Both the position numbers and the translations under genes were made by a program. From contig NZ_JBJGED010000009.1 of NCBI RefSeq assembly GCF_045062745.1, positions 62,001 through 126,000 of the forward strand: 64,000 nt of DNA. Direction: 5' to 3'. The first letter of the stretch is position 1. The number at the start of each line of letters is the position of its first letter. The DNA is from Paenibacillus_AA sp045062745 (GTDB lineage Bacteria; Bacillota; Bacilli; Paenibacillales; NBRC-103111). This document shows, in pieces, positions 8,983 through 16,526 of this stretch. The notes below the pieces were generated by a model that was given only the letters and a program-made list of their open reading frames with translations, was not told the origin of the DNA and searched no databases.

Positions 8983-10434
8983 TCAGGAGGAAGGAAGCGA
9001 CCGCGTGGTGGGCAGCCAGATGACGAACGTCGTGCCCAGCCCCTTCTGCGTCATGACCTCGATCGAGCCGCCGTGCTCGTCGATAATCCACTTGGCGATC
9101 GACAGGCCTAGGCCGGTGCCGGATTTCGTCCCGCGGGAAGGGTCGGCGCGATAAAACCGCTCGAAGATGTGCGGCACTTCTTCCTTATCCATCCCGATCC
9201 CGGTATCGCTGACACGGAATCCGATCTGCCCGTCGCCGCGGATGAAATCGAGCCGTACGCTGCCCTCGTCCGTGTACTTGAAGCCATTCTCGATGAAGAT
9301 AAACAGCAGCTGCTGCAAGTAATCCTTGTTCCCTTGTACGACAATTCCGTTCAACACCTCCGGATTGCCCGGGATCCAGTCGGCCGTCCGCGGCAGGAAT
9401 TGGGCGCGCCGGATCACTTCCTCGACGAGCGGCTTGATCTCCACCGGCCCTTTGTGAATCGTCTGGCCGGCATCGGCCCGCGCGAGCGAGAGCAGGTCGT
9501 TCACCATGCGGCTCATCCGCTCGGCCTCGTCCGAGATGTCGCGCATCGCCTCGAGCGACATCTGCACGTTCTCGCCGTCGATGCCGGCGGCGTCGGGGTT
9601 GCTCGCGGACCTCCACACTTTCTCGAGGAGGTCCACATTGCCGCGAATTGTCGTGAGCGGCGTGCGCAGCTCGTGCGACGCGTCGGACACGAAGCGCCGC
9701 TGGGCCCGGTAGGCTTCGTCGAGCTCCGTGTACATGATCTGAATGCGCGCCAGCATGCCGTTGATCGTATCCGTCAGGCGGCCGACTTCGTCGGATGGGC
9801 CGATGTAGTCGATACGCCGGTCGAGGTCGGCGCTCTTCTCAATGCGATTCGCAGCCTCGATGACCCCCTCAATGGGTCTCAGCGCCTTACGCGCTAGGAA
9901 CCAGCCGACCGACGCAGCGAGCAGGATGACGAAGAGGCCGACCAGGAACAGCGTAAATTTGAGCTGGCGCAGCGTGTTGTCGATGTAATCTGTGCTGCTG
10001 GCGACGCGGAGAATCACCTGCAACTCGTTCTGAAAGAACAGGGAGTAATTATAAACAATGACGGAAGACTGGCCGAAGTCTATGGTCTCGTAGAACCATT
10101 GGCTCTTAGGCGCCAGATCCAACGTCTGTTTGCCCAATGGCAAGGCTACGGCCAGATTGCCGGATTGGCTAATCGGTTCGCCGGTGGGATAAATGAGCTG
10201 CATGACCATTCCGGTCTGAAATGTGTCGAGCGGCGGAAGAGAGAGGCTGACCCCTCTGCGTGTCAAGACCGGGCGAACTTCCGCCGCTACTTGGTCGCCT
10301 TGATCCTTGACTTTCTCCTTCAAATCTCCCATTAAACTTGTAGATAATGCGAAATAAATGGCAAAGCCCAGCGTCACCAGAGTGACCGCCAGAATGCCGG
10401 TATACCAGAGCGTCAGCCGCAGCCGTATGGACAT
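8983..10434 (-). CDS. sensor histidine kinase with HAMP domain
   Basis: Membrane sensor of 483 residues. A first membrane helix lies at about 10-32 and a second at about 163-187. The ~130-residue extracytoplasmic domain between them has no recognised fold. HAMP follows (ARKALRPIEGVIEAANRIE), then HisKA with the phospho-accepting His in SDASHELRTPLTTIRGN, and the ATPase boxes N (FIENGFKY), G1 (VSDTGIGMD) and G2 (GTKSGTGLGLS). Four bases separate it from the response regulator that precedes it. HtrA is encoded just upstream of the pair, so an envelope-stress signal is plausible. That is an inference from context. Confidence 0.93.
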   Translation of the reverse strand: MSIRLRLTLWYTGILAVTLVTLGFAIYFALSTSLMGDLKEKVKDQGDQVAAEVRPVLTRRGVSLSLPPLDTFQTGMVMQLIYPTGEPISQSGNLAVALPLGKQTLDLAPKSQWFYETIDFGQSSVIVYNYSLFFQNELQVILRVASSTDYIDNTLRQLKFTLFLVGLFVILLAASVGWFLARKALRPIEGVIEAANRIEKSADLDRRIDYIGPSDEVGRLTDTINGMLARIQIMYTELDEAYRAQRRFVSDASHELRTPLTTIRGNVDLLEKVWRSASNPDAAGIDGENVQMSLEAMRDISDEAERMSRMVNDLLSLARADAGQTIHKGPVEIKPLVEEVIRRAQFLPRTADWIPGNPEVLNGIVVQGNKDYLQQLLFIFIENGFKYTDEGSVRLDFIRGDGQIGFRVSDTGIGMDKEEVPHIFERFYRADPSRGTKSGTGLGLSIAKWIIDEHGGSIEVMTQKGLGTTFVIWLPTTRSLPSS

Positions 10435-10438
10435 GGTG

Positions 10439-11125
10439 TCATTCCCCTCTCAGTACGTACCCCGCTCCCCGCACCGTCTGAATGATGCGCTTGTCGCCAT
10501 GCTCCTCGAGCTTTTGCCGGAGCAGAGCAATGTAGACTTCCAGAACGTTGGACTCTCCGCTGTAGTCGTAGCCCCATACCTTCTCCATGATCAGATCCCG
10601 GGAGAGGACGCGACGCGGATTCTGCATGAACAGATGAAGCAGATCGAACTCCTTCGTCGTCAGCTCGATCGAATTCGCGCCCCGCTTCACTTCGCGCGTA
10701 TCCAGATCGAGCATCACGTCCTCCACCTGCAGCCTGTGGGACGGCGTTTCCGCTTTATCCGCCCGGCGGCGCAACAGCGAACGGACGCGCGCGAGCAACT
10801 CCTCCAGAGCGAAAGGCTTAATGAGGTAATCATCCGCGCCGATATCGAGCCCCTTCACCCGGTCGGACACCTCGTCCTTCGCCGTCAGCATCAGGATCGG
10901 TACCTCGCTGCCCCCTTCCCGGATGCGCCGGCACACCTCCCACCCGTCGATCTGCGGCATCATGACGTCGAGCACGATCAGGCTCGGCTCCTCTTGCAGC
11001 AGCAGGCGAAGTCCCTCCTGACCATTCGAAGCGGTCGTCACCGCATAGCCTTCGAACGCGAGCGAGCGTTTCAGCATGGACGTAATTTTGGCGTCGTCGT
11101 CGATCACTACGATTTTTTCTCTCAT
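10439..11125 (-). CDS. OmpR/PhoB-family response regulator
   Basis: 228-residue transcription factor. The receiver has DDD at residues 9-11, the phospho-Asp in IVLDVMMPQIDG (about residue 55), Thr in MLTAKDE and Lys in YLIKPF. A winged-helix DNA-binding domain runs from about 130 to 226 (LTTKEFDLLHLFMQNPRRVLSRDLIMEKVWG, then VRGAGYVLRGE). It is paired with the kinase that follows. The 11-bp-spaced direct repeats upstream of htrA (12970-12989) are of the type such regulators bind. Confidence 0.95.
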   Translation of the reverse strand: MREKIVVIDDDAKITSMLKRSLAFEGYAVTTASNGQEGLRLLLQEEPSLIVLDVMMPQIDGWEVCRRIREGGSEVPILMLTAKDEVSDRVKGLDIGADDYLIKPFALEELLARVRSLLRRRADKAETPSHRLQVEDVMLDLDTREVKRGANSIELTTKEFDLLHLFMQNPRRVLSRDLIMEKVWGYDYSGESNVLEVYIALLRQKLEEHGDKRIIQTVRGAGYVLRGE

Positions 11126-11205
11126 TCGCGTTCCCTTCCTTCACTCCGTCTTGTCTCGCTTCCTGCCTCTATTGTACGCCAGCCGGCGTTCTGCAACAAT
11201 CAAAA

Positions 11206-11247
11206 GCGGGAAAGCCGTGGAGCCTACGCATCCGTCCGCTTTCCCGC
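11206..11247 (-). terminator. intrinsic terminator after htrA
   Basis: Perfect 10-bp stem GCGGGAAAGC/GCTTTCCCGC with a 22-base loop. On the minus strand it is followed by TTTTG. Confidence 0.85.
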
Positions 11248-11280
11248 TCAGGGTATCGCTATGATTGACCTGCTGACTGA

Positions 11281-12888
11281 TTACTTGTTGCGGTCGCCGA
11301 TGATGACGAACGTGTCCATCTGCTTGCCGTCCCGCACAATCTTGAGCGTCACTTTATCGTCCGGCTTCAGCGCCTTGATCTTCGTCGTCACTTCCGTGCT
11401 GTTCGCGACATCCGCGCCGTTCACCTGGATGATGACGTCGCCTGCGGCCAAGCCAGCCTTGGAGGCCGGGCTGCCCGATTCGACCTGCGTTATGACGGAG
11501 CCTTTATTGTTCTCCAGCTTCAGCTGCTTCACCCAGTCGTCCTGGATGTCCTGCAGCCCTACGCCGATGTATGGCTGCGGCAGCTTCACGCCGGTCTTCA
11601 GGTTCTCCAGCACGTCTTTGACCGTAGTCGTCGGAATCGCGAAGCCGATTCCCTGCGCTTGAGCGCTGACCGCGGTGTTGATGCCGATCACTTCCCCGTT
11701 CAGGTTAAGCAGCGGGCCGCCGGAGTTCCCCGGATTAATGGAAGCGTCGGTTTGGATCAAATGCTCGTAGTTGCGGGTACCGTTCTCGTCCGGAATGTCG
11801 ATCTTGCGCTCGCGGGCACTGAAGACGCCTACGGTGACCGTGTGATCGAAGCCGTACGGGTTCCCGATGGCGATGACCCAATCGCCGACGTTCATGCTCT
11901 CGGAGCCGCCGAGCGGCAGGAACGGGAAGTCCTTGCTATCCTCGATCTTCAGCACCGCCAAGTCGAGGGAGTATTCGGAACCGGTCAGCTTCGCCTTGAA
12001 CGGCTTGCTGTAGCCTTGCACTTCGACCTCGATCTCGTCGGCCCCGTCCACCACGTGCTGGTTGGTCAGGATGTAGCCGGACTTGTCGAAGATGAAGCCG
12101 GAGCCGAGTCCGGCCGCTTGGCGCTGCCCGGTGCTCGGCGTCTTCTGCGAATTGCCGCCGCCGTTGCCGCCGTTGCCACCATTGCCGCCGTTGCCGAAGA
12201 AATAGTTCCAAATATCGTTCGAGTTAACGCCGTTGCGGTTATTCTTATTGGAAGTCACATACGTGTTGATCTTCACGACCGCGGGGCTCGACTTGTTCAC
12301 GATGTCCGCGATATTGCCCGGGCGGACGACTTCATTCAAGGCCGCGGTAGTGGCTCCGCCGTTGCCGCTCGTGCCCCCGCTATTGCCGCTGGCCGTCGAA
12401 TTCGAACCGTTGGTAGCGACCGGCTGAGTCCCGCCGCCGAATAAATCCATCCGATCGGAAGCGAACATCAGCCCGGCTACTACGACCGCACCCGCCAGAA
12501 AAGCGGCGAAGGTGCTCTTGAGCGAGAACGATTTCTTCGGCGGGGAGTAATCCCACTGCGACGAAGCGGCCGGCACGCTCGGGCGGTTCTGCGAATTCGC
12601 TTCGCTGTAGCCGAAGTACGGCCGGACGGGGCGCGGCGACGTAATCTCCACCTGCGAAGTCTCCCCCTGAACGTTCGAGGTCGTCGTGGACGGCTGCTCT
12701 TCGTTCATCGAGGATTTGTAGGGACCGTACGAATAGTAGTAGGACGATCTTCCTTCCTGCTCCGATTGCGACTCGCGAGCCGTTCTCTCCTCGCTGCCCG
12801 TATAGTCATCCCGGCGTTCCCGGTTGTTGTCCGCCTCATCGCGTCCATTCTCGAAAAAATCGCTATAATCACGTTTGTTGTTCTCCAT
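11281..12888 (-). CDS. htrA: HtrA/DegP-like membrane-anchored serine protease
   Basis: Envelope quality-control protease of 535 residues. A long charged, disordered cytoplasmic N-terminus (about 1-125, rich in Ser, Tyr, Gln, Arg) leads to one membrane helix (FAAFLAGAVVVAGLMFASD). A Ser/Gly/Asn linker follows, then a trypsin-like domain with triad His in LTNQHVVDGAD, Asp in YSLDLAVLKIED and Ser in NPGNSGGPLLN, and a C-terminal PDZ domain (YIGVGLQDI... GSPASKAGLAAGDVIIQVNG). A Gly-Asn repeat (GNGGNGGNGG) forms a surface loop before the catalytic histidine. MENNKRDY is taken as start because GGAGGG lies 7 bases upstream. Probably controlled by the neighbouring two-component system through repeats at 12970-12989. 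Confidence 0.95.
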   Translation of the reverse strand: MENNKRDYSDFFENGRDEADNNRERRDDYTGSEERTARESQSEQEGRSSYYYSYGPYKSSMNEEQPSTTTSNVQGETSQVEITSPRPVRPYFGYSEANSQNRPSVPAASSQWDYSPPKKSFSLKSTFAAFLAGAVVVAGLMFASDRMDLFGGGTQPVATNGSNSTASGNSGGTSGNGGATTAALNEVVRPGNIADIVNKSSPAVVKINTYVTSNKNNRNGVNSNDIWNYFFGNGGNGGNGGNGGGNSQKTPSTGQRQAAGLGSGFIFDKSGYILTNQHVVDGADEIEVEVQGYSKPFKAKLTGSEYSLDLAVLKIEDSKDFPFLPLGGSESMNVGDWVIAIGNPYGFDHTVTVGVFSARERKIDIPDENGTRNYEHLIQTDASINPGNSGGPLLNLNGEVIGINTAVSAQAQGIGFAIPTTTVKDVLENLKTGVKLPQPYIGVGLQDIQDDWVKQLKLENNKGSVITQVESGSPASKAGLAAGDVIIQVNGADVANSTEVTTKIKALKPDDKVTLKIVRDGKQMDTFVIIGDRNK

Positions 12889-12909
12889 CTGAAGTCCCTC
12901 CCTATATGC

Positions 12910-12989
12910 TTTAAGGTTCAAAAAGTTTAAGTAGTTATGTTTCATTGTTTGTCTTTATTTAACACGTTAAACCTTAAACGAACCTTAAA
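12910..12989 (-). promoter_or_regulatory. candidate response-regulator sites upstream of htrA
   Basis: On the minus strand TTTAAGGTT occurs at 12981-12989 and 12970-12978, exactly 11 bases apart. A third, inverted copy is at 12910-12918 near the ribosome binding site. Tandem 9-bp half sites with an 11-bp period are typical of OmpR-family regulators. Confidence 0.6.
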
Positions 12990-13021
12990 AAAAACTAAAT
13001 GGGAGTTAAAAGTTTTGCAGG

Positions 13022-13435
13022 CTAACCCATTGACTTTTCCAGATGTCCGAGAATCGACTGCGCTTCCTTCACCCAACGGTCCTCCACGGAGGCATCCCGA
13101 TCGGTCGGGGCTTGAAATTGGTCGAAGAGTGCGTTCGTCACATGCATCATCGCATCCTGATCCAGCCCTTCCTCATACTTGTGCTTCAGCACGAGCGGAG
13201 TGCCGATCCGTACGCTCGTATCCGGATTATAGGCATCGTCTCCGGCCAGACGTCCTGCGACGACGTAGAATGGAATACGCAGCCAGACTTGGCGCTCGTC
13301 ATCGAGGAACCGGTCATAGAAGCCGTGATCGTAATCCCAGTTGCCGCCCAAAGCAAATTGATGCTCTTGCAGCTTCTCTTTCATCCAGTCGTATTCGCAC
13401 ACGCGATTTTCCAATACCGAGCTTAAAGGTCTCAT
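13022..13435 (-). CDS. YugN-like family protein
   Basis: Small soluble protein (137 residues) resembling Bacillus YugN, a family of unknown function. Recognisable segments are the N-terminal MRPLSSVLENRVCEYDWMKEKL, the FALGGNWDYDHGFYDRFLDDE core and VWLRIPFYVV. No signal peptide or membrane segment. The ATG at 13435 has AGGAG about 11 bases upstream; the GTG twelve bases earlier overlaps that site and is unlikely. Confidence 0.75.
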   Translation of the reverse strand: MRPLSSVLENRVCEYDWMKEKLQEHQFALGGNWDYDHGFYDRFLDDERQVWLRIPFYVVAGRLAGDDAYNPDTSVRIGTPLVLKHKYEEGLDQDAMMHVTNALFDQFQAPTDRDASVEDRWVKEAQSILGHLEKSMG

Positions 13436-13512
13436 GGCGCACTTCACTCCTTAGGGTTTTGGCTTACATTTATTTACCCTAGGATGAGCCTAGCGCCCCA
13501 AATTTATGTGAT

Positions 13513-14187
13513 TCAGGACGGATCCGACATCCAGCCCTTGCGGTGCGCATAGATCGCGAGCTGCGTCCGGTCCTCGACCTCGCATTTCATGAGCAGGTTG
13601 CTGACATGGGTTTTCACCGTCTTGATGCTGATATGCAGCTCTTCGGAAATTTCCTTGTTCGCCTTGCCGTCGGCGATGAGCAGCAGCACCTCCTTCTCCC
13701 GCGCGGTGAGGCCTTCCGTCTCTTCGCGTCCGGCCACGGAGCGCTGCCTGAGCCCCCGGGTCAGCGCCTGCGAGACGTCGGCGCTCATCATCTGGAAGCC
13801 TCGCGCCGTGCTGCGGATCACCTGAGCCAGCTCGTCGGCTGCGACGGTCTTCATGACGTATGTGACCGCACCGGCTTCGATCGCCTGCACGACCTTCTCA
13901 TCTTCCAGGAAACTCGTGAGCAGCACGATCTTGATAGTCGGATCGAGCTGGCACACTTGACGCGTCGCCTCCACCCCGTCGAGCCGCGGCATCATAAGAT
14001 CCATCAGGATAACGTCCGGCTTGTCGCCGTCGCCGTTCAAGCTGCGCCGGATCCGGTCCACCGCCTCCTGTCCGTCGGACGCTTCGCCGATCACATCGAA
14101 ATCGTCCTCCATCGTCAAATAAGTGCGCAGTCCCAACCGAACCATGTCATGGTCGTCTACGATCAATATCCTCGTTGGCGTTGTCAT
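13513..14187 (-). CDS. liaR: LiaR-type response regulator (NarL/LuxR family)
   Basis: Output regulator of the Lia cell-envelope stress system, 224 residues. The receiver has DDHDMVR, phospho-Asp in VILMDLMMPRLDG and Lys in YVMKTVAADELAQVI. A LuxR-type helix-turn-helix follows at about 155-215 (LTAREKEVLLLIADGKANKEISEELHISIKTVKTHVSNLL). Its start overlaps the liaS stop by the four bases ATGA, so the two are translationally coupled. In Bacillus this regulator responds to lipid-II-binding antibiotics. Confidence 0.92.
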   Translation of the reverse strand: MTTPTRILIVDDHDMVRLGLRTYLTMEDDFDVIGEASDGQEAVDRIRRSLNGDGDKPDVILMDLMMPRLDGVEATRQVCQLDPTIKIVLLTSFLEDEKVVQAIEAGAVTYVMKTVAADELAQVIRSTARGFQMMSADVSQALTRGLRQRSVAGREETEGLTAREKEVLLLIADGKANKEISEELHISIKTVKTHVSNLLMKCEVEDRTQLAIYAHRKGWMSDPS

Positions 14188-15233
14188 TCGTTCTCCGGCT
14201 CCCCTTGTACGAATTTCGGCAGCGACACCTTCACGCGGGTGCCGGCACCGGCCTTGCTCGCAATTTGCAGCTCCCCGCCCAGCTTTTGCGCGCGTTCGCG
14301 CATCGTAAGCAAGCCGTAGGAGTGGAGCCGCTCGCCTTCCTGCTGGAATCCCCGGCCGTCGTCGCTGATCTGCAGCACATACTGATTGCCGTTATCCTGC
14401 AGCGCCAGGTCGACGTGGCGGGCGGAAGCGTGCTTCACGACGTTCGCCATGCCTTCCTGGATGATCAGGAACAGCTGATGCTCAATCGCTTCGGACATCG
14501 ATCCGGTGAGGCGGATGTCCATGCGCCCTTGAAGCGCGTTGTGGTTGCAATAATCGGGAAACCATCGATCGAGCGCTTCGGAGAGCCGCTTGCCCTCCAG
14601 CTCGATCGGGCGCAGCTGGGCGAGCAGCCCCCGCATTTGCTTTTGGGCCAGGGCGGATAGCTCGACCAGCTGATTCAGGATCGGCTGCGCCTTGTCCACA
14701 TTTCCCCGCTCCACGAGCTTCGCCGCCGAGGAGGCCGACATATGCAGCGCGAACAGCTGCTGACTCACCGTATCGTGCAAGTCCCGGGCCAGCCGCCTGC
14801 GCTCCTCAGTGACGGCGACCTCGTTGGATTGGGCGAGGAGCATGACGTTCTCCTCGCCCACCTTTTGCAGCAGCATGACCCGCTTCTCCAGCGACTGCGC
14901 CATCTCGTTGAAGTCCGTGTACAGCCGGTCGAACGGATCCGAGCCGAGCGGAGCGATACGCTCCGCCAAGTTCCCGCGCGACAGCTGGAGGATGGAGAGA
15001 TGCAGCGCGTCGATCTTCCGCTGGAACATGCTCGCGATCCAGTACGCTGCGAACAGGCAAGCCGCCGCCAGGCCGCCCAGGAACTCCAGGCTGACGCGGA
15101 TGTCCGACGTGAGCCAGTCGAACCCGAACAGCCTGCCGGCGAGCAGCCCTCCCGCAAACAAAAGCAGCAGGAGCCCGAAGTATCCGAGCAGCTGCCACTT
15201 GACATTTTTGGCGTTAAACCATGACATTCTCAT
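14184..15233 (-). CDS. liaS: LiaS-type sensor histidine kinase
   Basis: 349-residue membrane kinase of the NarX/LiaS class. Two membrane helices (about 15-33 and 50-66) enclose a very short extracytoplasmic loop, as in intramembrane-sensing kinases. HAMP-like segment, then HisKA_3 with the phospho-His in LARDLHDTVSQQLFALHM, and a C-terminal ATPase domain (IIQEGMANVVKHA, ISDDGRGF, SYGLLTMRERA). ATGA overlaps connect it to liaF before and liaR after. Such kinases are normally held inactive by LiaF. Confidence 0.92.
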   Translation of the reverse strand: MRMSWFNAKNVKWQLLGYFGLLLLLFAGGLLAGRLFGFDWLTSDIRVSLEFLGGLAAACLFAAYWIASMFQRKIDALHLSILQLSRGNLAERIAPLGSDPFDRLYTDFNEMAQSLEKRVMLLQKVGEENVMLLAQSNEVAVTEERRRLARDLHDTVSQQLFALHMSASSAAKLVERGNVDKAQPILNQLVELSALAQKQMRGLLAQLRPIELEGKRLSEALDRWFPDYCNHNALQGRMDIRLTGSMSEAIEHQLFLIIQEGMANVVKHASARHVDLALQDNGNQYVLQISDDGRGFQQEGERLHSYGLLTMRERAQKLGGELQIASKAGAGTRVKVSLPKFVQGEPENE

Positions 15234-16363
15234 CCGACCCGCTTCACCCTCACGTCGCCGATGAACATGCTGACGATGATACGCACGCGCTTCTCGGCAT
15301 CTTTATATCCCGGCGAGGCGGACTGCATGCTGCGGAACATGCCGCCCTCGCGACGCTCGAACACGTTGATGTCGCCCAGGAAGGAGGAGGCGGTCACGCT
15401 GACCTCGAGCTGTACGTCGTTCGGCACGTACACCTTCACATCGCCGATAAACGCCGAGATGTTGATCTTGGTCTCCCCGTACGGGATCACCGCCCGGGTC
15501 AGATCGAGCTCCGTGTCGCCGATGAAGTGCGAGATGTTCATCGAGCGCAGCTCCCAGTAGTCCTGCCCCATATGCAGGTCGCCGATGAAATTGGACCGGT
15601 GCACCACTTCTCCGTCATGCCCAGAGTCAGATGACCGATGGCCGTGCATCCGCCGGCGGAACTCCCGGTCTTCCCGGAATTCGTCGCGGTGCGACTTCCA
15701 ATCCTTCTTGAACTGCTCCTTCCAGTGCTTCCATTCGTGCACGGCCTCCGGCTTCCCATGGTTCCCGGAAGGAGACGCGTTGCCGCTCGGCCGCGGCGTG
15801 AACGGATCTAGCGGCGGCTTCGCAGGCCCCGCCCCAGGCGGAGGAGGCGCTTCAGGACCTTGCTCCGGCGTGGACGGCGGCTCGGGTGGAGCCGGCGGGT
15901 CATACGAGGAGTAGGGCTTGAACGGCGATTCCATCGGCGGGTCCCAATTCGACGGCGAAGACGGCGGTGGAGACGGCGGCTGTATCGGTTCGCGGGAAGA
16001 TTTCCGGTTCCGCGGCCGGAACAGCATGTTCATGCCTAGCGCGATCAGAATGACCGGCACGAGAAATTTGAAGATGTCCCCGAACCCGATCTGGTCAAAC
16101 CAGCGCAAATTGTTGTTCAGGAAGACGAGACCGACCACGACGATGATCAGATTCCATAAATAGGACCCGCCCCAGCCGTATTCGAGCCTTCGTTGAATGA
16201 GAATGCCCTTGAGTCCGAACACGATCAGAATGACCGGCCAGTAATTCGAGAACACGTAGCCGATGTCCACGGCCACAATGCCGAGCTGATTCAGCAAAAA
16301 GACGACACCTGCGCCTATCAGCAGCAACCCGACGAACACTTTCCCCCAAATATCGCCCCGCAT
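15230..16363 (-). CDS. liaF: LiaF-like membrane inhibitor with long proline-rich linker
   Basis: First gene of a liaFSR operon. The N-terminal ~125 residues hold four membrane helices (GKVFVGLLLIGAGVVFLLNQLG and the three segments after it). The C-terminal ~130 residues form the cell-wall-active antibiotic response domain (NFIGDLHMGQDYWELRSMNISHFIGDTELDLTRAVIP). Between them lies a proline-rich stretch (about 130-195) and a highly charged Lys/Arg/Asp/Glu/His segment (about 200-245). At 377 residues it is much longer than the ~240 of B. subtilis LiaF. The known role of the family is to inhibit LiaS. GGGGG precedes the ATG. Confidence 0.88.
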   Translation of the reverse strand: MRGDIWGKVFVGLLLIGAGVVFLLNQLGIVAVDIGYVFSNYWPVILIVFGLKGILIQRRLEYGWGGSYLWNLIIVVVGLVFLNNNLRWFDQIGFGDIFKFLVPVILIALGMNMLFRPRNRKSSREPIQPPSPPPSSPSNWDPPMESPFKPYSSYDPPAPPEPPSTPEQGPEAPPPPGAGPAKPPLDPFTPRPSGNASPSGNHGKPEAVHEWKHWKEQFKKDWKSHRDEFREDREFRRRMHGHRSSDSGHDGEVVHRSNFIGDLHMGQDYWELRSMNISHFIGDTELDLTRAVIPYGETKINISAFIGDVKVYVPNDVQLEVSVTASSFLGDINVFERREGGMFRSMQSASPGYKDAEKRVRIIVSMFIGDVRVKRVG

Positions 16364-16412
16364 GCGTGTATCCCCCGTCTATTTCGAGATAGTAGTTTTT
16401 AATGTTAACCCT

Positions 16413-16440
16413 ATTGTAGAGGAATTGCTAATGGAAGCAA
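16413..16440 (-). promoter_or_regulatory. candidate liaFSR promoter
   Basis: Minus strand TTGCTT (16435-16440), 16 bases, TACAAT (16413-16418). Predicted start near 16406. A perfect 20-bp palindrome (16463-16482) is centred about 66 bases upstream of it. Confidence 0.4.
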
Positions 16441-16462
16441 AGAGGCGTGGGATGGAGGCTCA

Positions 16463-16482
16463 TCTCGGTCTGCAGACCGAGA
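16463..16482. promoter_or_regulatory. perfect 20-bp palindrome between the hybrid kinase and liaF
   Basis: Arms TCTCGGTCTG/CAGACCGAGA meet with no loop. No T run follows on either strand, so an operator is as likely as a terminator for the upstream kinase gene. Confidence 0.45.
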
Positions 16483-16526
16483 CGCGGACCCGACAAGCGA
16501 ATATTCACAATCGGATGAATCCGGTC

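Noticed and set aside
16463..16482. Terminator of the hybrid kinase gene
   Set aside because: The palindrome is perfect but has no loop and no T run on the relevant strand; listed as a regulatory palindrome instead.
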